DNA from: an uncultured Eubacteriales bacterium
GTDB lineage: Bacteria; Bacillota; Clostridia; Oscillospirales; Oscillospiraceae
Direction of reading: 5' to 3'
DNA length: 26,353 nucleotides
Assembly (NCBI GenBank): GCA_900552475.1
Contig: USAC01000022.1
Location: 1-26,353, forward strand
A program made the translations under genes and the position numbers. How positions within the stretch are numbered: position 1 is the first letter of the stretch; every line of letters starts with the position of its first letter. The notes below the pieces were generated by a model. That model was not told the DNA's origin, ran no database searches, and was given only the letters and a program-made list of their open reading frames with translations. Below, in pieces: positions 8,054 to 17,967 of the stretch.

Positions 8054-8860
8054 ATGGCATCTCTCATCCTCGTCTCCGATATGGACGGGACGCTGCTCGA
8101 CGACAGCTCCCGCATCCCGCCTGAGAACATCGCCGCCATCCGCGAACTCATCGCCGCCGGCGGCGGCTTCACCATCGCGACGGGCCGCCCCGTGCGCAGT
8201 ATCGTGGATCATCCCGCGCTGCGCGGGCTGATTACCCTGCCCGTCATCGCATGCAACGGCGCGTGCCTGTACGACACGCAGAAACAGACGTATCTCTTCG
8301 CGCGCCGCCTGCCGGACGATGTGCAGGCGCTCGCCGCGCGCCTGCTCGCGCAGTATCCGGATTTCGGCGCGCTCGCCTTCTCTCAGGCCGACAGCTGCAC
8401 CTACACGCTGCGCCGCACGGACTTGACCGACGAGGTCGTCCTCCGCCGCGAGACGGTCGGTCTGCACGAGTGCGGCCCGGAGGGCGCGCCCACGCCGTGG
8501 AGCAAGCTCGTCCTCTCCTGCCCGGACACGGCGCACATCTCGCGCTGCGCCGAGCTGCTCGCCACCGAGCGCCCGGACGTCAGCATCACGCTGACCGAAG
8601 GCTGCTACATCGAGATTCTCCCCGGCGGCACCAGCAAGGGTACGGCGCTTGAGGAACTTTCCCGCCGCTGCGATATCCCGCTTACGCGCTTCGTCGCCAT
8701 CGGCGACAGCACGAACGACCTGCAGATGCTGCGCTGCGCGGGCCGCAGCGCGGCCGTCGGCAACGCTGCCGAGGCCGTCAAGGCCGAGGTCGACGCCGTC
8801 TTCGCCTCGAACAACGACGCGGGCGTCGCCGACTGCATCCGTAGCCTTCTCCTGCCCTGA
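8054..8860 (+). CDS. Cof-type HAD-IIB family phosphatase
   Basis: A 268-aa cytoplasmic hydrolase. Motif I is DMDGTLLDD near residues 9-17, with the nucleophile and acid/base aspartates; motif II lies in TIATGRP; the C-terminal KGTAL lysine and the metal-binding GDSTND (motif IV) complete the Cof/HAD-IIB signature. Such enzymes dephosphorylate sugar phosphates, FMN or other small phosphates, and substrate cannot be assigned from sequence. The start is the ATG at 8054, 17 bases after the regulator gene, preceded by GAGGT; a longer in-frame reading would overlap the regulator. A strong hairpin with a T-run follows the stop. Confidence 0.93.
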   Translation: MASLILVSDMDGTLLDDSSRIPPENIAAIRELIAAGGGFTIATGRPVRSIVDHPALRGLITLPVIACNGACLYDTQKQTYLFARRLPDDVQALAARLLAQYPDFGALAFSQADSCTYTLRRTDLTDEVVLRRETVGLHECGPEGAPTPWSKLVLSCPDTAHISRCAELLATERPDVSITLTEGCYIEILPGGTSKGTALEELSRRCDIPLTRFVAIGDSTNDLQMLRCAGRSAAVGNAAEAVKAEVDAVFASNNDAGVADCIRSLLLP

Positions 8861-8866
8861 TTTCCC

Positions 8867-8905
8867 GCCGGACGAGCGCACTTTTGTGCCCGTCCGGCCT
8901 TTTTT
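8867..8905 (+). terminator. Rho-independent terminator after the HAD gene
   Basis: Outer arms GCCGGACG and CGTCCGGC (8867-8874, 8891-8898) enclose an inner GCAC/GTGC helix and are followed by CTTTTTT. It sits only 35 bases before the glycerate kinase start, and no promoter is visible in that space. It may therefore be a partial terminator inside an operon. Confidence 0.8.
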
Positions 8906-8939
8906 GCATCATTTTCGCGCAGAAAGGAGACGCTTGTCC

Positions 8940-10082
8940 ATGACCACCTGTCTCATCGTTTCCGATTCCTTCAAGGGAACCCTCTCCAGTCTCGAGATCT
9001 GCCGCATCGCCGAGGAGGTCGTCCCCGCCGTCATCCCGGACGGCCGCGCCGTCGCGCTCCCCATGGCCGACGGCGGCGAGGGGACGGTGCAGAGCGTCCT
9101 GCGCTGCACCGGCGGCGAGCCGGTCACGCTGGACGTCACCGGCCCCTTCCCCGGCGGGACGGTTCGCGCCGCCTATGGCCGCTTCGGCGGCTGCGCCGTG
9201 ATCGAGATGGCCTCGGCCGCCGGGCTGCCGCTCGCGGCCGGCCGGCTCGACCCGCTGCACGCGACCACCTTCGGCGTCGGTGAGCTGATCCGCCACGCCG
9301 TGGAGCGCGGCTGCCGCGAGATCTATCTCGGTCTCGGCGGCAGCTGCACGAACGACGGCGGCAGCGGCTGCGCCGCCGCGCTCGGCGTGCGCTTTGAAAA
9401 TGCCGCGGGCGAGCCGTTCGTCCCCACGGGCGGGACACTCGCGCAGATCCGCCGCATCGACCTCTCCGGCGCGCGGGAGCTGCTCGCCGGGGTGAAAATC
9501 ACCGCCATGTGCGACGTGGACAATCCCCTCTGCGGCCCGGAGGGCGCCGCCGCCGTGTTCGGCCCGCAGAAGGGCGCGGCCGCGGAGACCGTCCGCCTGC
9601 TCGACCGGGGGCTGCACAGCCTGCGCGAGGTCGTCTATGCCGAAACGGGGCGCGACCTCGCGGACGTGCCCGGCGCGGGCGCCGCGGGCGGCTTCGGCTT
9701 CGGGTGCATGGCGCTGCTCGGCGGCACTCTGCGCCCCGGCATCGAGACGCTGCTCGATCTCGCGGGGTTTGACCGCCTGCTCGAGCGCGCCGACCTCGTC
9801 ATCACCGGTGAGGGACGGCTCGACGGCCAGAGCCTGCGCGGCAAGGTCATCAGCGGCGTCGCCCGCCGCGCGAAGGGGCGCGTCCCCGTCATCGCCATCG
9901 TCGGCGGCATCGCGGACGACGCGGTGCCCGCCTACGGACTCGGCGTGGACGCGATGTTCTCCATCGACCGCGCGGCGCTGCCGTTTCCGGAATCCGCCCC
10001 GCGCAGCGCCGCGGACTACCGCGCCACGCTGCGCGACGTGCTGCGCGTGTGGCAGCTGGGCCGCGACGGTCATTCCCACTGA
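8940..10082 (+). CDS. Glycerate kinase
   Basis: A 380-aa glycerate kinase of the GlxK/GarK family, which phosphorylates D-glycerate to a phosphoglycerate. Supporting motifs are the N-terminal DSFKGTL, MADGGEGTV near residue 41, GLGGSCTNDGGSG in the middle and ITGEGRLDGQSLRGK in the C-terminal part; length is normal. The start at 8940 is chosen for the GGAG upstream and because translation from there begins the conserved sequence; upstream codons in frame are an out-of-frame copy of the HAD gene. Glycerate kinases often finish pathways that yield tartronate semialdehyde or hydroxypyruvate, so the locus may handle a sugar acid or polyol. That link is inference. Confidence 0.93.
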   Translation: MTTCLIVSDSFKGTLSSLEICRIAEEVVPAVIPDGRAVALPMADGGEGTVQSVLRCTGGEPVTLDVTGPFPGGTVRAAYGRFGGCAVIEMASAAGLPLAAGRLDPLHATTFGVGELIRHAVERGCREIYLGLGGSCTNDGGSGCAAALGVRFENAAGEPFVPTGGTLAQIRRIDLSGARELLAGVKITAMCDVDNPLCGPEGAAAVFGPQKGAAAETVRLLDRGLHSLREVVYAETGRDLADVPGAGAAGGFGFGCMALLGGTLRPGIETLLDLAGFDRLLERADLVITGEGRLDGQSLRGKVISGVARRAKGRVPVIAIVGGIADDAVPAYGLGVDAMFSIDRAALPFPESAPRSAADYRATLRDVLRVWQLGRDGHSH

Positions 10083-10183
10083 CCTCCACCCTATCTTCTC
10101 CGCGTAAAATGCAAAAGCGCACTTCTGTAAAATCTCTGTCAATTTCTCCCATACATCTCATACCCATTATATAGGAGATCTCC

Positions 10184-11320
<1,137 letters not shown>

Positions 11321-11430
11321 GAAACTCCCTTCGTCGGGACAGGTATGGAGGTTGAAGCGGCGCGCCCCGCCGGAGTCGCGGACACGCCGACTCAGACTTC
11401 CTTCCCCCGTCATGCACACCCCTACACGCA

Positions 11431-11470
11431 AATACCCGCAGAGACTTTCGTCTCTGCGGGTATTTTCTTC
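11431..11470. terminator. Bidirectional terminator between convergent genes
   Basis: A perfect 15-bp stem (11431-11445 with 11450-11464) with loop TTTC lies between the convergent cysteine desulfurase and carbamate kinase genes. Both arms end in A/T runs (AATA and TATT), and the plus strand continues TTCTTCTG. It could terminate both transcripts. Confidence 0.85.
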
Positions 11471-11474
11471 TGTT

Positions 11475-12410
11475 TCACATCTCGATCCGCGTGCCGGTTT
11501 TCCCCTCAAGGCCGTCCCTGGCCTTGTCCAGGCGGGTGATGAGCGCGACGCGGCCGCGCTTGCTCTCGGCAAACGAGATGGCGGCCTCAACCTTCGGCAG
11601 CATAGAGCCGGGGGCAAACTGCCCCTGTCCGATATAGGCGCGTGCCTCGTCCGGCGAGAGCGCGGCAAGGCCGCGCTGCTGCGGCGTGCCGAAGTTAACG
11701 GCGACCTGCTCCACTGCGGTCAGGATGATGAGCATATCCGCGTCGATCAGCCGCGCCAGCAGCGCCGAGGCAAAGTCCTTGTCAATCACGGCGGGTACGC
11801 CGACAAACTTCCCCTCCCGGCGCACGACCGGGATGCCGCCGCCGCCCGCGGCGATGACGATGCACCCCGCCTGAAACAGCGTGTTCACGGCGTCCTTCTC
11901 GATGATATCCATCGGCTTCGGCGAGGGGACGACCTGCCGATAGCCGCGGCCCGCGTCCTCGACCATGGTATAGCCCTTCTCTTTTGCGATGCGCTCGGCA
12001 GTCTCCTTGCTGTAAAACGCGCCGATGGGCTTCGTCGGGCGACGGAAGGCGGAGTCGAACTCGGAGACGAGCGTCTGCGTGACGACCGTGGCGACGGTCT
12101 TTTCGATGCCGCGTGCGGCCAACTCGTTGCCGATGGCGTTCTGGAGATGATAGCCGATATACCCCTCACTCATGGCGCCGCACTCGGGGAAGGGCATATC
12201 CGCCTTGATGATGCCCGCCTCGGCGGCGGTGGAGAGACTGAGGTTGATCATGCCGACCTGCGGGCCGTTGCCGTGGGCGACGACGACCTCATTGCCGGCC
12301 TCGATGAGGTCGACGATAGCCTTGGCCGTCTCGGTCACGAGCTGCAACTGCTCGGCGGCGGTATTGCCAAGGGCGTTGCCGCCCAGAGCGATGACGATGC
12401 GTTTGGACAT
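11475..12410 (-). CDS. arcC: Carbamate kinase
   Basis: A 311-aa carbamate kinase of the ArcC/YqeA family, catalysing ATP formation from carbamoyl phosphate and ADP. GGNALG at 10-15 and AHGNGPQVG at 45-53 are diagnostic, and the length is standard. AGGAGG precedes the ATG at 12410. It is third in the minus-strand order ygeY-ygeW-arcC, 80 bp after ygeW with a strong hairpin between. The pairing with YgeW suggests substrate-level phosphorylation: YgeW would release carbamoyl phosphate from a ureido compound and this kinase would recover ATP. No arginine deiminase or ornithine carbamoyltransferase gene is nearby, arguing against the classical arginine pathway. Confidence 0.95.
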   Translation of the reverse strand: MSKRIVIALGGNALGNTAAEQLQLVTETAKAIVDLIEAGNEVVVAHGNGPQVGMINLSLSTAAEAGIIKADMPFPECGAMSEGYIGYHLQNAIGNELAARGIEKTVATVVTQTLVSEFDSAFRRPTKPIGAFYSKETAERIAKEKGYTMVEDAGRGYRQVVPSPKPMDIIEKDAVNTLFQAGCIVIAAGGGGIPVVRREGKFVGVPAVIDKDFASALLARLIDADMLIILTAVEQVAVNFGTPQQRGLAALSPDEARAYIGQGQFAPGSMLPKVEAAISFAESKRGRVALITRLDKARDGLEGKTGTRIEM

Positions 12411-12445
12411 GGGTTGCGATACCTCCTGTCATGGACTTTGAAAGA

Positions 12446-12475
12446 TAGCGGGAGCGTCAGTGGGCGCTCCCGCTA
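12446..12475 (-). terminator. Hairpin between ygeW and arcC (attenuating terminator)
   Basis: An 11-bp perfect stem (TAGCGGGAGCG with its complement) and an 8-base loop lie in the 80-bp gap. On the minus strand it is followed by TCTTTC, a poor U-run. It probably lowers arcC expression or protects the ygeW 3' end rather than ending transcription completely. Confidence 0.55.
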
Positions 12476-12490
12476 TATAGTGTGCCGGAT

Positions 12491-13684
12491 TCAGAAGTTT
12501 TTACGCTCCTCTTTTCCCTGATCCAGCTCCATGAGCGCACGGGCGGGATCCTTCACCTGGGACAGGAAGATCATCGCGGCGATGATATAGGGCTTGAAGG
12601 AGGCCTGCTTGTACAGGGGCACGCGGTAGCGGTCGAAGACGGAGTTGTCCACCTCACCCTCCTCGCAGCTCAGGCCGGTGATGTCGGCGGGCAGGCAGTG
12701 CAGGTACAGCGCCTTGCCGTCCTTCGTCAGCTGCATCATCTCCTCGGTGCAGGCCCAGTCCTTGTGCTCGGCGTTCTGGGCGAGCAGACGCTGCTCAAGC
12801 GCGTCGATGCCGTCCTTGTCACCCGCGGCATAGAGCTTCGTGCGCTCCTCCATCGCGGCAAACGGCGCCCAGCTCTTGGGATAGACGATGTCGGCGTCGC
12901 GGAAGGCCTCCTCCATGGAGTTGGTCTTGGTGAACGAGCCGCCGCTCTTCTCAGCGTTGGCGCGGGCGACATCCTCGACCTCGGGCATGACCTCATACCC
13001 CTCGGGATGCGCGAGCACGACGTCCATGCCGAAGCGGGTCATCAGGCCGATGACGCCCTGCGGCACGCTGAGGGGCTTGCCATAGGAGGGGGAATACGCC
13101 CACGTCATGGCGACCTTCTTGCCCTTGAGGTTCTCCACGCCGCCGAACTCGTGGATGATGTGGAGCATATCGGCCATGCACTGCGTCGGGTGGTCGACGT
13201 CGCACTGCAGGTTCACGAGCGTGGGCTGCTGCTCGAGAATACCGTCCCGATAGCCCTCCTTCACGGCGTCCATGAAGGTCTGCTGATACTTGTGACCCTC
13301 GCCGATGAACATATCGTCGCGGATACCGATGACGTCGGCCATGAACGACACCATGTTCGCCGTCTCGCGGACGGTCTCGCCGTGGGCGATCTGGGACTTC
13401 TTCTCGTCGAGGTCCTGCACCTCGAGACCCAGCAGGTTGCAGGCGGAGGCGAAGGAGAAACGGGTGCGGGTGGAGTTGTCGCGGAAGATGGAGATGCCGA
13501 GACCGGAATCGAAGATGCGGGTGCTCTTGTTGCGCTCACGCAGATCGCGCAGAGCGTCCGCCACGGTGAACACGGCGTCCAGCTCCTCGTCGGTCTTGTC
13601 CCACGTCCAGTAAAAGTCGTTTTTATACATATTGTTGATGTGCAGCTTCTGCAGGTGCTGCGCCAGCTCAACGGTCTTGCTCAT
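12491..13684 (-). CDS. ygeW: Knotted carbamoyltransferase YgeW
   Basis: A 397-aa member of the aspartate/ornithine carbamoyltransferase superfamily matching YgeW in length and pattern. The carbamoyl-phosphate site DNSTRTRFSF (S71-T-R-T-R) and the second phosphate/amide motif HCLPA at 329-333 are intact. YgeW proteins have a topological knot and are unlike catabolic ornithine carbamoyltransferases; their natural substrate is thought to be a ureido compound from purine or hydantoin breakdown, with 2,3-diaminopropionate derivatives proposed. AGGAGA precedes the ATG. The gene lies between ygeY and arcC, consistent with phosphorolysis of a ureido group followed by ATP recovery. Confidence 0.94.
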   Translation of the reverse strand: MSKTVELAQHLQKLHINNMYKNDFYWTWDKTDEELDAVFTVADALRDLRERNKSTRIFDSGLGISIFRDNSTRTRFSFASACNLLGLEVQDLDEKKSQIAHGETVRETANMVSFMADVIGIRDDMFIGEGHKYQQTFMDAVKEGYRDGILEQQPTLVNLQCDVDHPTQCMADMLHIIHEFGGVENLKGKKVAMTWAYSPSYGKPLSVPQGVIGLMTRFGMDVVLAHPEGYEVMPEVEDVARANAEKSGGSFTKTNSMEEAFRDADIVYPKSWAPFAAMEERTKLYAAGDKDGIDALEQRLLAQNAEHKDWACTEEMMQLTKDGKALYLHCLPADITGLSCEEGEVDNSVFDRYRVPLYKQASFKPYIIAAMIFLSQVKDPARALMELDQGKEERKNF

Positions 13685-13750
13685 TTTCTCTTTCTCCTTA
13701 TCATAATGGGTAATTGGTTGATTCGATGGATTCCACCGCAGCTGCCTTTT

Positions 13751-13784
13751 CCGTAGGGGCCGATGTGGGCATCGGCCCCTACGG
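13751..13784. repeat. REP-like palindrome
   Basis: A perfect 15-bp inverted repeat (arms starting CCGTAGGGGCCGATG, 13751-13765 and 13770-13784) around loop TGGG, in the 143-bp gap between ygeY and ygeW. A shorter copy lies inside the transposase remnant at 22829-22855. The two share the GTAGGGG-CGATG-CCCA-CATCG core. Confidence 0.8.
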
Positions 13785-13827
13785 ACGACTTTACGCAGCA
13801 GCCGGCGAACGGAACAGGGTTCGGGTG

Positions 13828-15225
13828 TTACTTGATGTCGTTGCCCGTCAGCTCCTGACGGAAGCTCGTGGCGGAGCCGTTCTTGTTCTCGGGGTTATAG
13901 AGCATGGGGACGGCGGCATAGAGCGCCGCGCAGACGGCGAGATCCTGCTTCCAGGTGATCTCGTTCGGGGCGTGCGCCTGGCTCTCCGCGCCGGGGCCGA
14001 AGCCCACGCAGGGGATGCCGTAGCGGCCCTGGATGGAGACGCCGTTCGTGGAGAACGTCCACTTGTCCGTCAGCGGGCGGCCCGTGCGGGTGGAGAGCGC
14101 CTTCTCGTCGGCGCCGATGCGCTCGGTGCCCCAGAGGTTGTGGTACGCCTCGACGAGCGCCTGCACATGGGGCGCGGACTCCTTGTTGATCCACGTCGGG
14201 AAGAAGCACTGCGTCTCATAGACGTGCCCCGTCCATGCCGGGCGGTCATACATGTACATGCTGACCTTCACGTCCTTGGCGTACTTTCTGCAGGCGGGGA
14301 GATCCTCGATCTCCTTCAGGCAGGACTGGTACGTCTCGCCCGCGGTCATGCGGCGGTCGATGGAGATGGAGCAGCTGTCCGCCACGGCGCAGCGGGACGG
14401 CGAAGTATAGAAAATCTGGCTGGTGGTGCAGGTGCCGCGGCCGAGGAAGCGGGCGTCCTCCCAGTGCTCGGGGTTATACTTCGGGTCGAGCATCTTCACG
14501 AGGCCCTTGATCTCGACGGAGTCGTCGGCGGGGTTCTCGTTGAGGTCGCGGACGTTCTCGATGACCTCGGCCATCTTGTGGATGGCGTTGTCGCCGCGCT
14601 CGGGCGCGGAGCCGTGGCAGCTGACGCCGTGCATATCGACGCGGATCTCCATGCGGCCGCGGTGGCCGCGGTAGATGCCTCCGTCGGTCGGCTCGGTGGA
14701 GATGACGAACTCGATCTTCTCGCGCGCGTCCTCGGGGCCGCCGAAATACTCGTTGACGATGGACTGCCAGCACATGCCGTCGCAGTCCTCCTCCTGCACG
14801 GAGCCGACGACCATGATCTTGTAGCCGGCGGGGATGAGGTTCATGTCTTTCATGATCTTCACGCCGTAGGCCGCCGCGGCCATGCCGCCCTCCTGGTCGC
14901 TGCCGCCGCGGCCGTAGATAATCTCGTCCGTCTCATAGCCCTTGTAGGGATCAGCCTCCCAGTTCTCGATGTTGCCGATGCCAACGGTGTCGATGTGGCT
15001 GTCGATGGCGATGATCTTGTCGCCGTCTCCCATCCAGCCGATGACGTTGCCGAGCTTGTCGAACTCGACCTTGTCATAGCCAAGACTCTCGAGCTCCTGC
15101 GCGATGCGGCGGGCGACGCCCTCCTCCTCGCAGGACTCGGACGGGATGGCGATCATGTCGCGCAGAAACCTGACCATAGCGGGGCGGTAGGCCTGTGCCG
15201 CCTTTTTGATAGCTTCAAAATCCAT
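13828..15225 (-). CDS. ygeY: M20-family hydrolase YgeY
   Basis: A 465-aa zinc amidohydrolase/peptidase of the M20 family, matching the YgeY branch associated with selenium and purine metabolism gene sets. Zinc and catalytic residues are present: H77 and D79 in SHIDTVG, D110 in [10 protein letters not shown], and E145/E146 in VQEED. The start at 15225 is preferred over an ATG 18 bases upstream because the GGAGGT ribosome binding site overlaps the first codons of the longer form. It leads the ygeY-ygeW-arcC operon and is divergent from a YheO-like regulator. The proposed role is hydrolysis of an amide or ureido intermediate; the exact substrate is unproven. Confidence 0.93.
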   Translation of the reverse strand: MDFEAIKKAAQAYRPAMVRFLRDMIAIPSESCEEEGVARRIAQELESLGYDKVEFDKLGNVIGWMGDGDKIIAIDSHIDTVGIGNIENWEADPYKGYETDEIIYGRGGSDQEGGMAAAAYGVKIMKDMNLIPAGYKIMVVGSVQEEDCDGMCWQSIVNEYFGGPEDAREKIEFVISTEPTDGGIYRGHRGRMEIRVDMHGVSCHGSAPERGDNAIHKMAEVIENVRDLNENPADDSVEIKGLVKMLDPKYNPEHWEDARFLGRGTCTTSQIFYTSPSRCAVADSCSISIDRRMTAGETYQSCLKEIEDLPACRKYAKDVKVSMYMYDRPAWTGHVYETQCFFPTWINKESAPHVQALVEAYHNLWGTERIGADEKALSTRTGRPLTDKWTFSTNGVSIQGRYGIPCVGFGPGAESQAHAPNEITWKQDLAVCAALYAAVPMLYNPENKNGSATSFRQELTGNDIK

Positions 15226-15267
15226 GATTCTCTCTACCTCCATGTAACATTGTTCAAGGGGAAAAGC

Positions 15268-15286
15268 GCGCCGCGTACCGCGTCGC
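15268..15286 (-). promoter_or_regulatory. Leader hairpin upstream of ygeY, possible attenuator
   Basis: In the ygeY leader the minus-strand RNA forms GCGACGCG/CGCGGCGC with one A-G mismatch and loop GUA, soon followed by UUUU (15265-15262). It lies between the promoter and the start codon, so premature termination is possible. The U-run is short. Confidence 0.35.
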
Positions 15287-15303
15287 TTATTGTTTCTGTC
15301 CCT

Positions 15304-15331
15304 ATCATATCACACCCGCGCCGGAAGTCAA
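15304..15331 (-). promoter_or_regulatory. Promoter of ygeY-ygeW-arcC
   Basis: Minus strand TTGACT (15331-15326), 16-base spacer, TATGAT (15309-15304) preceded by an extended TGA. Transcription would begin near 15297, giving a leader of about 72 bases. It lies back to back with the regulator promoter at 15373-15400. Confidence 0.7.
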
Positions 15332-15372
15332 ACAAAATTTTTTGCGGGCTAAAAAATATTTTGGGAAAGTCA

Positions 15373-15400
15373 TTGATTTCTCGGCAAAGTGTGGTATGAT
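15373..15400 (+). promoter_or_regulatory. Promoter of the YheO-like regulator operon
   Basis: TTGATT, a 16-base spacer and TATGAT with an extended -10 TGG. The ATG of the regulator follows about 25 bases after the expected start of transcription. Confidence 0.65.
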
Positions 15401-15431
15401 GGGAGAGAAATCTAAGCAAGGAGGAGGGCCT

Positions 15432-16076
15432 ATGGAGACAAAACGGCTCGAGACGCTCAAACAGCTTGCGGACGGTGTCGCCGCGCAGTTCGGCAACAAT
15501 TGCGAGGTGGTCATCCACGACGTCAGCAGCCGCAGCTCCGACCATTCCATCGCCTATATCGTCAACGGACACGTCTCCGGCAGGAAGATCGGGGACGGGG
15601 GCTCGCAGATTGTGCTCGACCAGCTCGCCAGTCAGGACAAGCAGCCGCGCGACCATCTGTGCTACCTCACACGCACGCCGGACGGGAAGATTCTCAAGTC
15701 CTCGTCCATCTACATACGCGGCAGCCGCGGCACCGTCGTCGCGATTTTCTCCATCAACTACGACGTGTCGGGTCTGATGATGATCCAGCAGACGATCGGC
15801 GAGCTTCTCTCGACGCAGGACAAGACCGAACCCGAGAAGATCATCAACGTCAACAACGTCCTAAACGAACTCATCGAGCAGTCCGTCGCGCTCGTCGGCA
15901 AGCCCGTCGCCCTCATGAACAAGGCCGACAAGGTGCGCGCCATCCGCTTTCTCAACGAGTCGGGAGCCTTCCTCGTGACGAAGTCCGGCGACAAGGTCGC
16001 AAAATACTTCGGTATTTCCAAATACACGCTCTATTCTTATATTGACACGAACAAACAACAGGAGGAGAAAAAATGA
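15432..16076 (+). CDS. YheO/DauR-like PAS-HTH transcriptional regulator
   Basis: A 214-aa regulator. Residues about 5-118 fit the YheO-like PAS domain, and residues about 165-207 form a C-terminal helix-turn-helix of the DauR/HTH_22 type (DKVAKYFGISKYTLYSYI). The ATG at 15432 is chosen for the GGAGGAGGG just upstream; a longer in-frame reading would cover the promoter. It is divergent from ygeY-ygeW-arcC and overlaps the downstream PLP-enzyme gene by four bases (ATGA). It probably controls both units in response to an amino acid or purine intermediate. Characterised relatives include a D-arginine utilisation repressor. The effector here is unknown. Confidence 0.88.
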   Translation: METKRLETLKQLADGVAAQFGNNCEVVIHDVSSRSSDHSIAYIVNGHVSGRKIGDGGSQIVLDQLASQDKQPRDHLCYLTRTPDGKILKSSSIYIRGSRGTVVAIFSINYDVSGLMMIQQTIGELLSTQDKTEPEKIINVNNVLNELIEQSVALVGKPVALMNKADKVRAIRFLNESGAFLVTKSGDKVAKYFGISKYTLYSYIDTNKQQEEKK

Positions 16077-17548
16077 TTGATCTGACCATCAACAAAACCG
16101 GCCTGCAGCACAACATTGAGAAGGCCAAGGAGAACCATGTCATCATCCCCACCATCGCCCAGATGCAGAACCCCGACCTCATCCCCGAGAAGGTCAAGGC
16201 CAAGCTCACCGGCGTCGGCCTGTGGGACGTCAACCCCCTGAACCTGTTCCGCATCAACTGGCACAACGAGGCCAAGGAGTTCGGCGGCCTGTACCAGCCC
16301 GTGCCGAACTATGTCGAGATCCCCTCGAGCCTGTCGGGCGTACCCTGCCGCATCGTCGCCATGGCGGGCAAGTGGTTCCCCACTGGCTGCCACAAGGTCG
16401 GCGCGTCCTTCGGCTGCCTTGCGCCGCGTCTGGTCACCGGCCAGTTTGACGCGACGTATCACCACGCCGTCTGGCCCTCCACCGGCAACTACTGCCGCGG
16501 CGGTGCCTTCAACAGCAAGCTCCTCGCCTGCGACAGCGTGGCGATTCTGCCCGCCGAGATGAGCAAGGAGCGCTTCGAGTGGCTCAGCAAGATCGCCGGT
16601 CAGGTCATCGCCACCCCCGGCTGCGAGTCGAACGTGAAGGAGATCTTCGACAAGACGTGGGAGCTCAAGCAGGATCCCGCCATGATGATCTTCAACCAGT
16701 TTGAGGAGATGGGCAACCCCCTCTGGCACTATAACGTCACCGGCTACGCGCTCTCCGACGTGTTCGAGGCGATCAAAAAGCCCGGCCAGCGCTTCGCGGG
16801 CGCGTGCTTCACCTCCGGCTCCGCCGGTACGATGAGCGCGGGCGACCTGCTCAAGGAGCGCTATCCCGGCCTGAAGCTCGGCGTCGGCGAGGCGCTGCAG
16901 TGCCCGACCATTCTCGACAACGGCTTCGGCGGCCACCGCATCGAGGGCATCGGCGACAAGCACATCCCGTGGATCCACAACGTCAAGAACACCGACATGG
17001 CCATCGCCATCGACGACGAGGACAGCCAGCGCCTGCTGCGCCTGTTCAACACACCCGAGGGCCAGAAGTACCTCAAGGACGAGCTGGGTCTTGACGATGA
17101 GCTGATCGAGAAGCTGACGTGGCTCGGCATCTCCGGCATTGCGAACGTGCTGTGCTGCATCAAGATGGCGAAATACTACGAGCTCACCGAGAACGACGTG
17201 GTGGGCACCGTCCTGACCGACTCCGCCGTCATGTACCAGTCCCGCATCACCGAGCTCAACGAGATGCACGGCGCGTACAGCGAGAGCGCGGCGGCGCTGG
17301 ATCACCAGCTGCACATGCTCGGTCTCAAGACCGACAGCATGCTCGAGCTGCGCTACACCGACCGCAAGCGCATCCACAACCTGAAGTACTACACCTGGGT
17401 CGAGCAGCAGGGCAAGGACGTCAGCGACCTCAACGCCCTCTGGTACAACACAAAGGGAACGTGGGACGCCGTCCACGCGCAGGCGAAGGAGCTCGACGAC
17501 CTGATCAACGAGTTCAACGACGCCACGGGCGTACTCAAGGCGCTGTAA
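16073..17548 (+). CDS. PLP-dependent fold-type II lyase (cysteine/tryptophan synthase beta-like)
   Basis: A 491-aa enzyme related to the beta-subunit family of tryptophan synthase and cysteine synthase. The presumed PLP lysine is K108 in PTGCHKVGASFG. The substrate-binding loop analogue is STGNY at 136-140, a glycine-rich phosphate loop is GSAGTMSAG at 249-257, and HRIEGIGDKHIP at 288-299 resembles the conserved region after it. It is much longer than diaminopropionate ammonia-lyase (about 400 aa). It is translationally coupled to the YheO-like regulator and divergent from ygeY-ygeW-arcC, so it likely acts in the same pathway, for example eliminating ammonia from an amino acid product. The reaction is inferred from family and context only. 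Confidence 0.85.
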   Translation: MIDLTINKTGLQHNIEKAKENHVIIPTIAQMQNPDLIPEKVKAKLTGVGLWDVNPLNLFRINWHNEAKEFGGLYQPVPNYVEIPSSLSGVPCRIVAMAGKWFPTGCHKVGASFGCLAPRLVTGQFDATYHHAVWPSTGNYCRGGAFNSKLLACDSVAILPAEMSKERFEWLSKIAGQVIATPGCESNVKEIFDKTWELKQDPAMMIFNQFEEMGNPLWHYNVTGYALSDVFEAIKKPGQRFAGACFTSGSAGTMSAGDLLKERYPGLKLGVGEALQCPTILDNGFGGHRIEGIGDKHIPWIHNVKNTDMAIAIDDEDSQRLLRLFNTPEGQKYLKDELGLDDELIEKLTWLGISGIANVLCCIKMAKYYELTENDVVGTVLTDSAVMYQSRITELNEMHGAYSESAAALDHQLHMLGLKTDSMLELRYTDRKRIHNLKYYTWVEQQGKDVSDLNALWYNTKGTWDAVHAQAKELDDLINEFNDATGVLKAL

Positions 17549-17567
17549 AAATTCCATCCGAACGCCG

Positions 17568-17606
17568 CAGGGGGCGGGACATCCGTCCCGTCCCCTGTTT
17601 ATTATG
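17568..17606 (+). terminator. Terminator after the PLP enzyme
   Basis: A 13-bp stem with one G-U wobble (17568-17580 with 17585-17597) and loop ATCC, followed by TTTATTATG. It lies about 20 bases after the stop codon. Confidence 0.8.
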
Positions 17607-17967
17607 TGAATTGTTCTGTTTTTGTGTGGATCCGGCGACGGAATCGGCCAGGCAGCCACCGGCGGCATACTTTTTGCCAGCAGCGGCAAAAGTATACAAA
17701 AAACGCCGCTTAAACCTGCGGTTTAAGAATCCCTTGGCGCGCCCCGTGCCGTGCAGGTCGTTGAGGTGCGTCCCGTACGGTTGGAAGTTCTATGCAAGGG
17801 GCATTAAATGCAGCATCGTCTCTGCGCCCGCGCCGCTGCCGCTGACGGTGTGAAATGTAGGGGTACAAGGTTCTTACGTTCGGGCCGTCGGGAACGCCGG
17901 CCCTTACAGAGCGATGCGAAATTTTCGGTGCGTGGTTCTCACGGGCGGGCCGGCACGCATCCGCCCC
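17607..17967. other. Non-coding islet rich in degenerate palindromes
   Basis: No convincing ORF. It contains three inverted repeats: ATACTTTTTGCC/GGCAAAAGTAT (17667-17694), CTTAAACC/GGTTTAAG (17709-17727) and GGGCCG/CGGCCC (17882-17903). A TGTAGGGG start near 17848 recalls the REP core. The stretch looks like accumulated repeat debris between two metabolic genes. Confidence 0.6.
17667..17694. repeat. Imperfect inverted repeat
   Basis: Arms of 12 and 11 bases (17667-17678, 17684-17694) around a short loop. The wording is reminiscent of dispersed intergenic palindromes of gut Clostridia, which is recall and unchecked. Confidence 0.5.

Noticed and set aside
10083..10183. Promoter TTCTCC/TATATA before the cysteine desulfurase
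   Set aside because: The -10 candidate directly abuts the ribosome binding site, leaving no room for a normal leader, and the -35 is poor.
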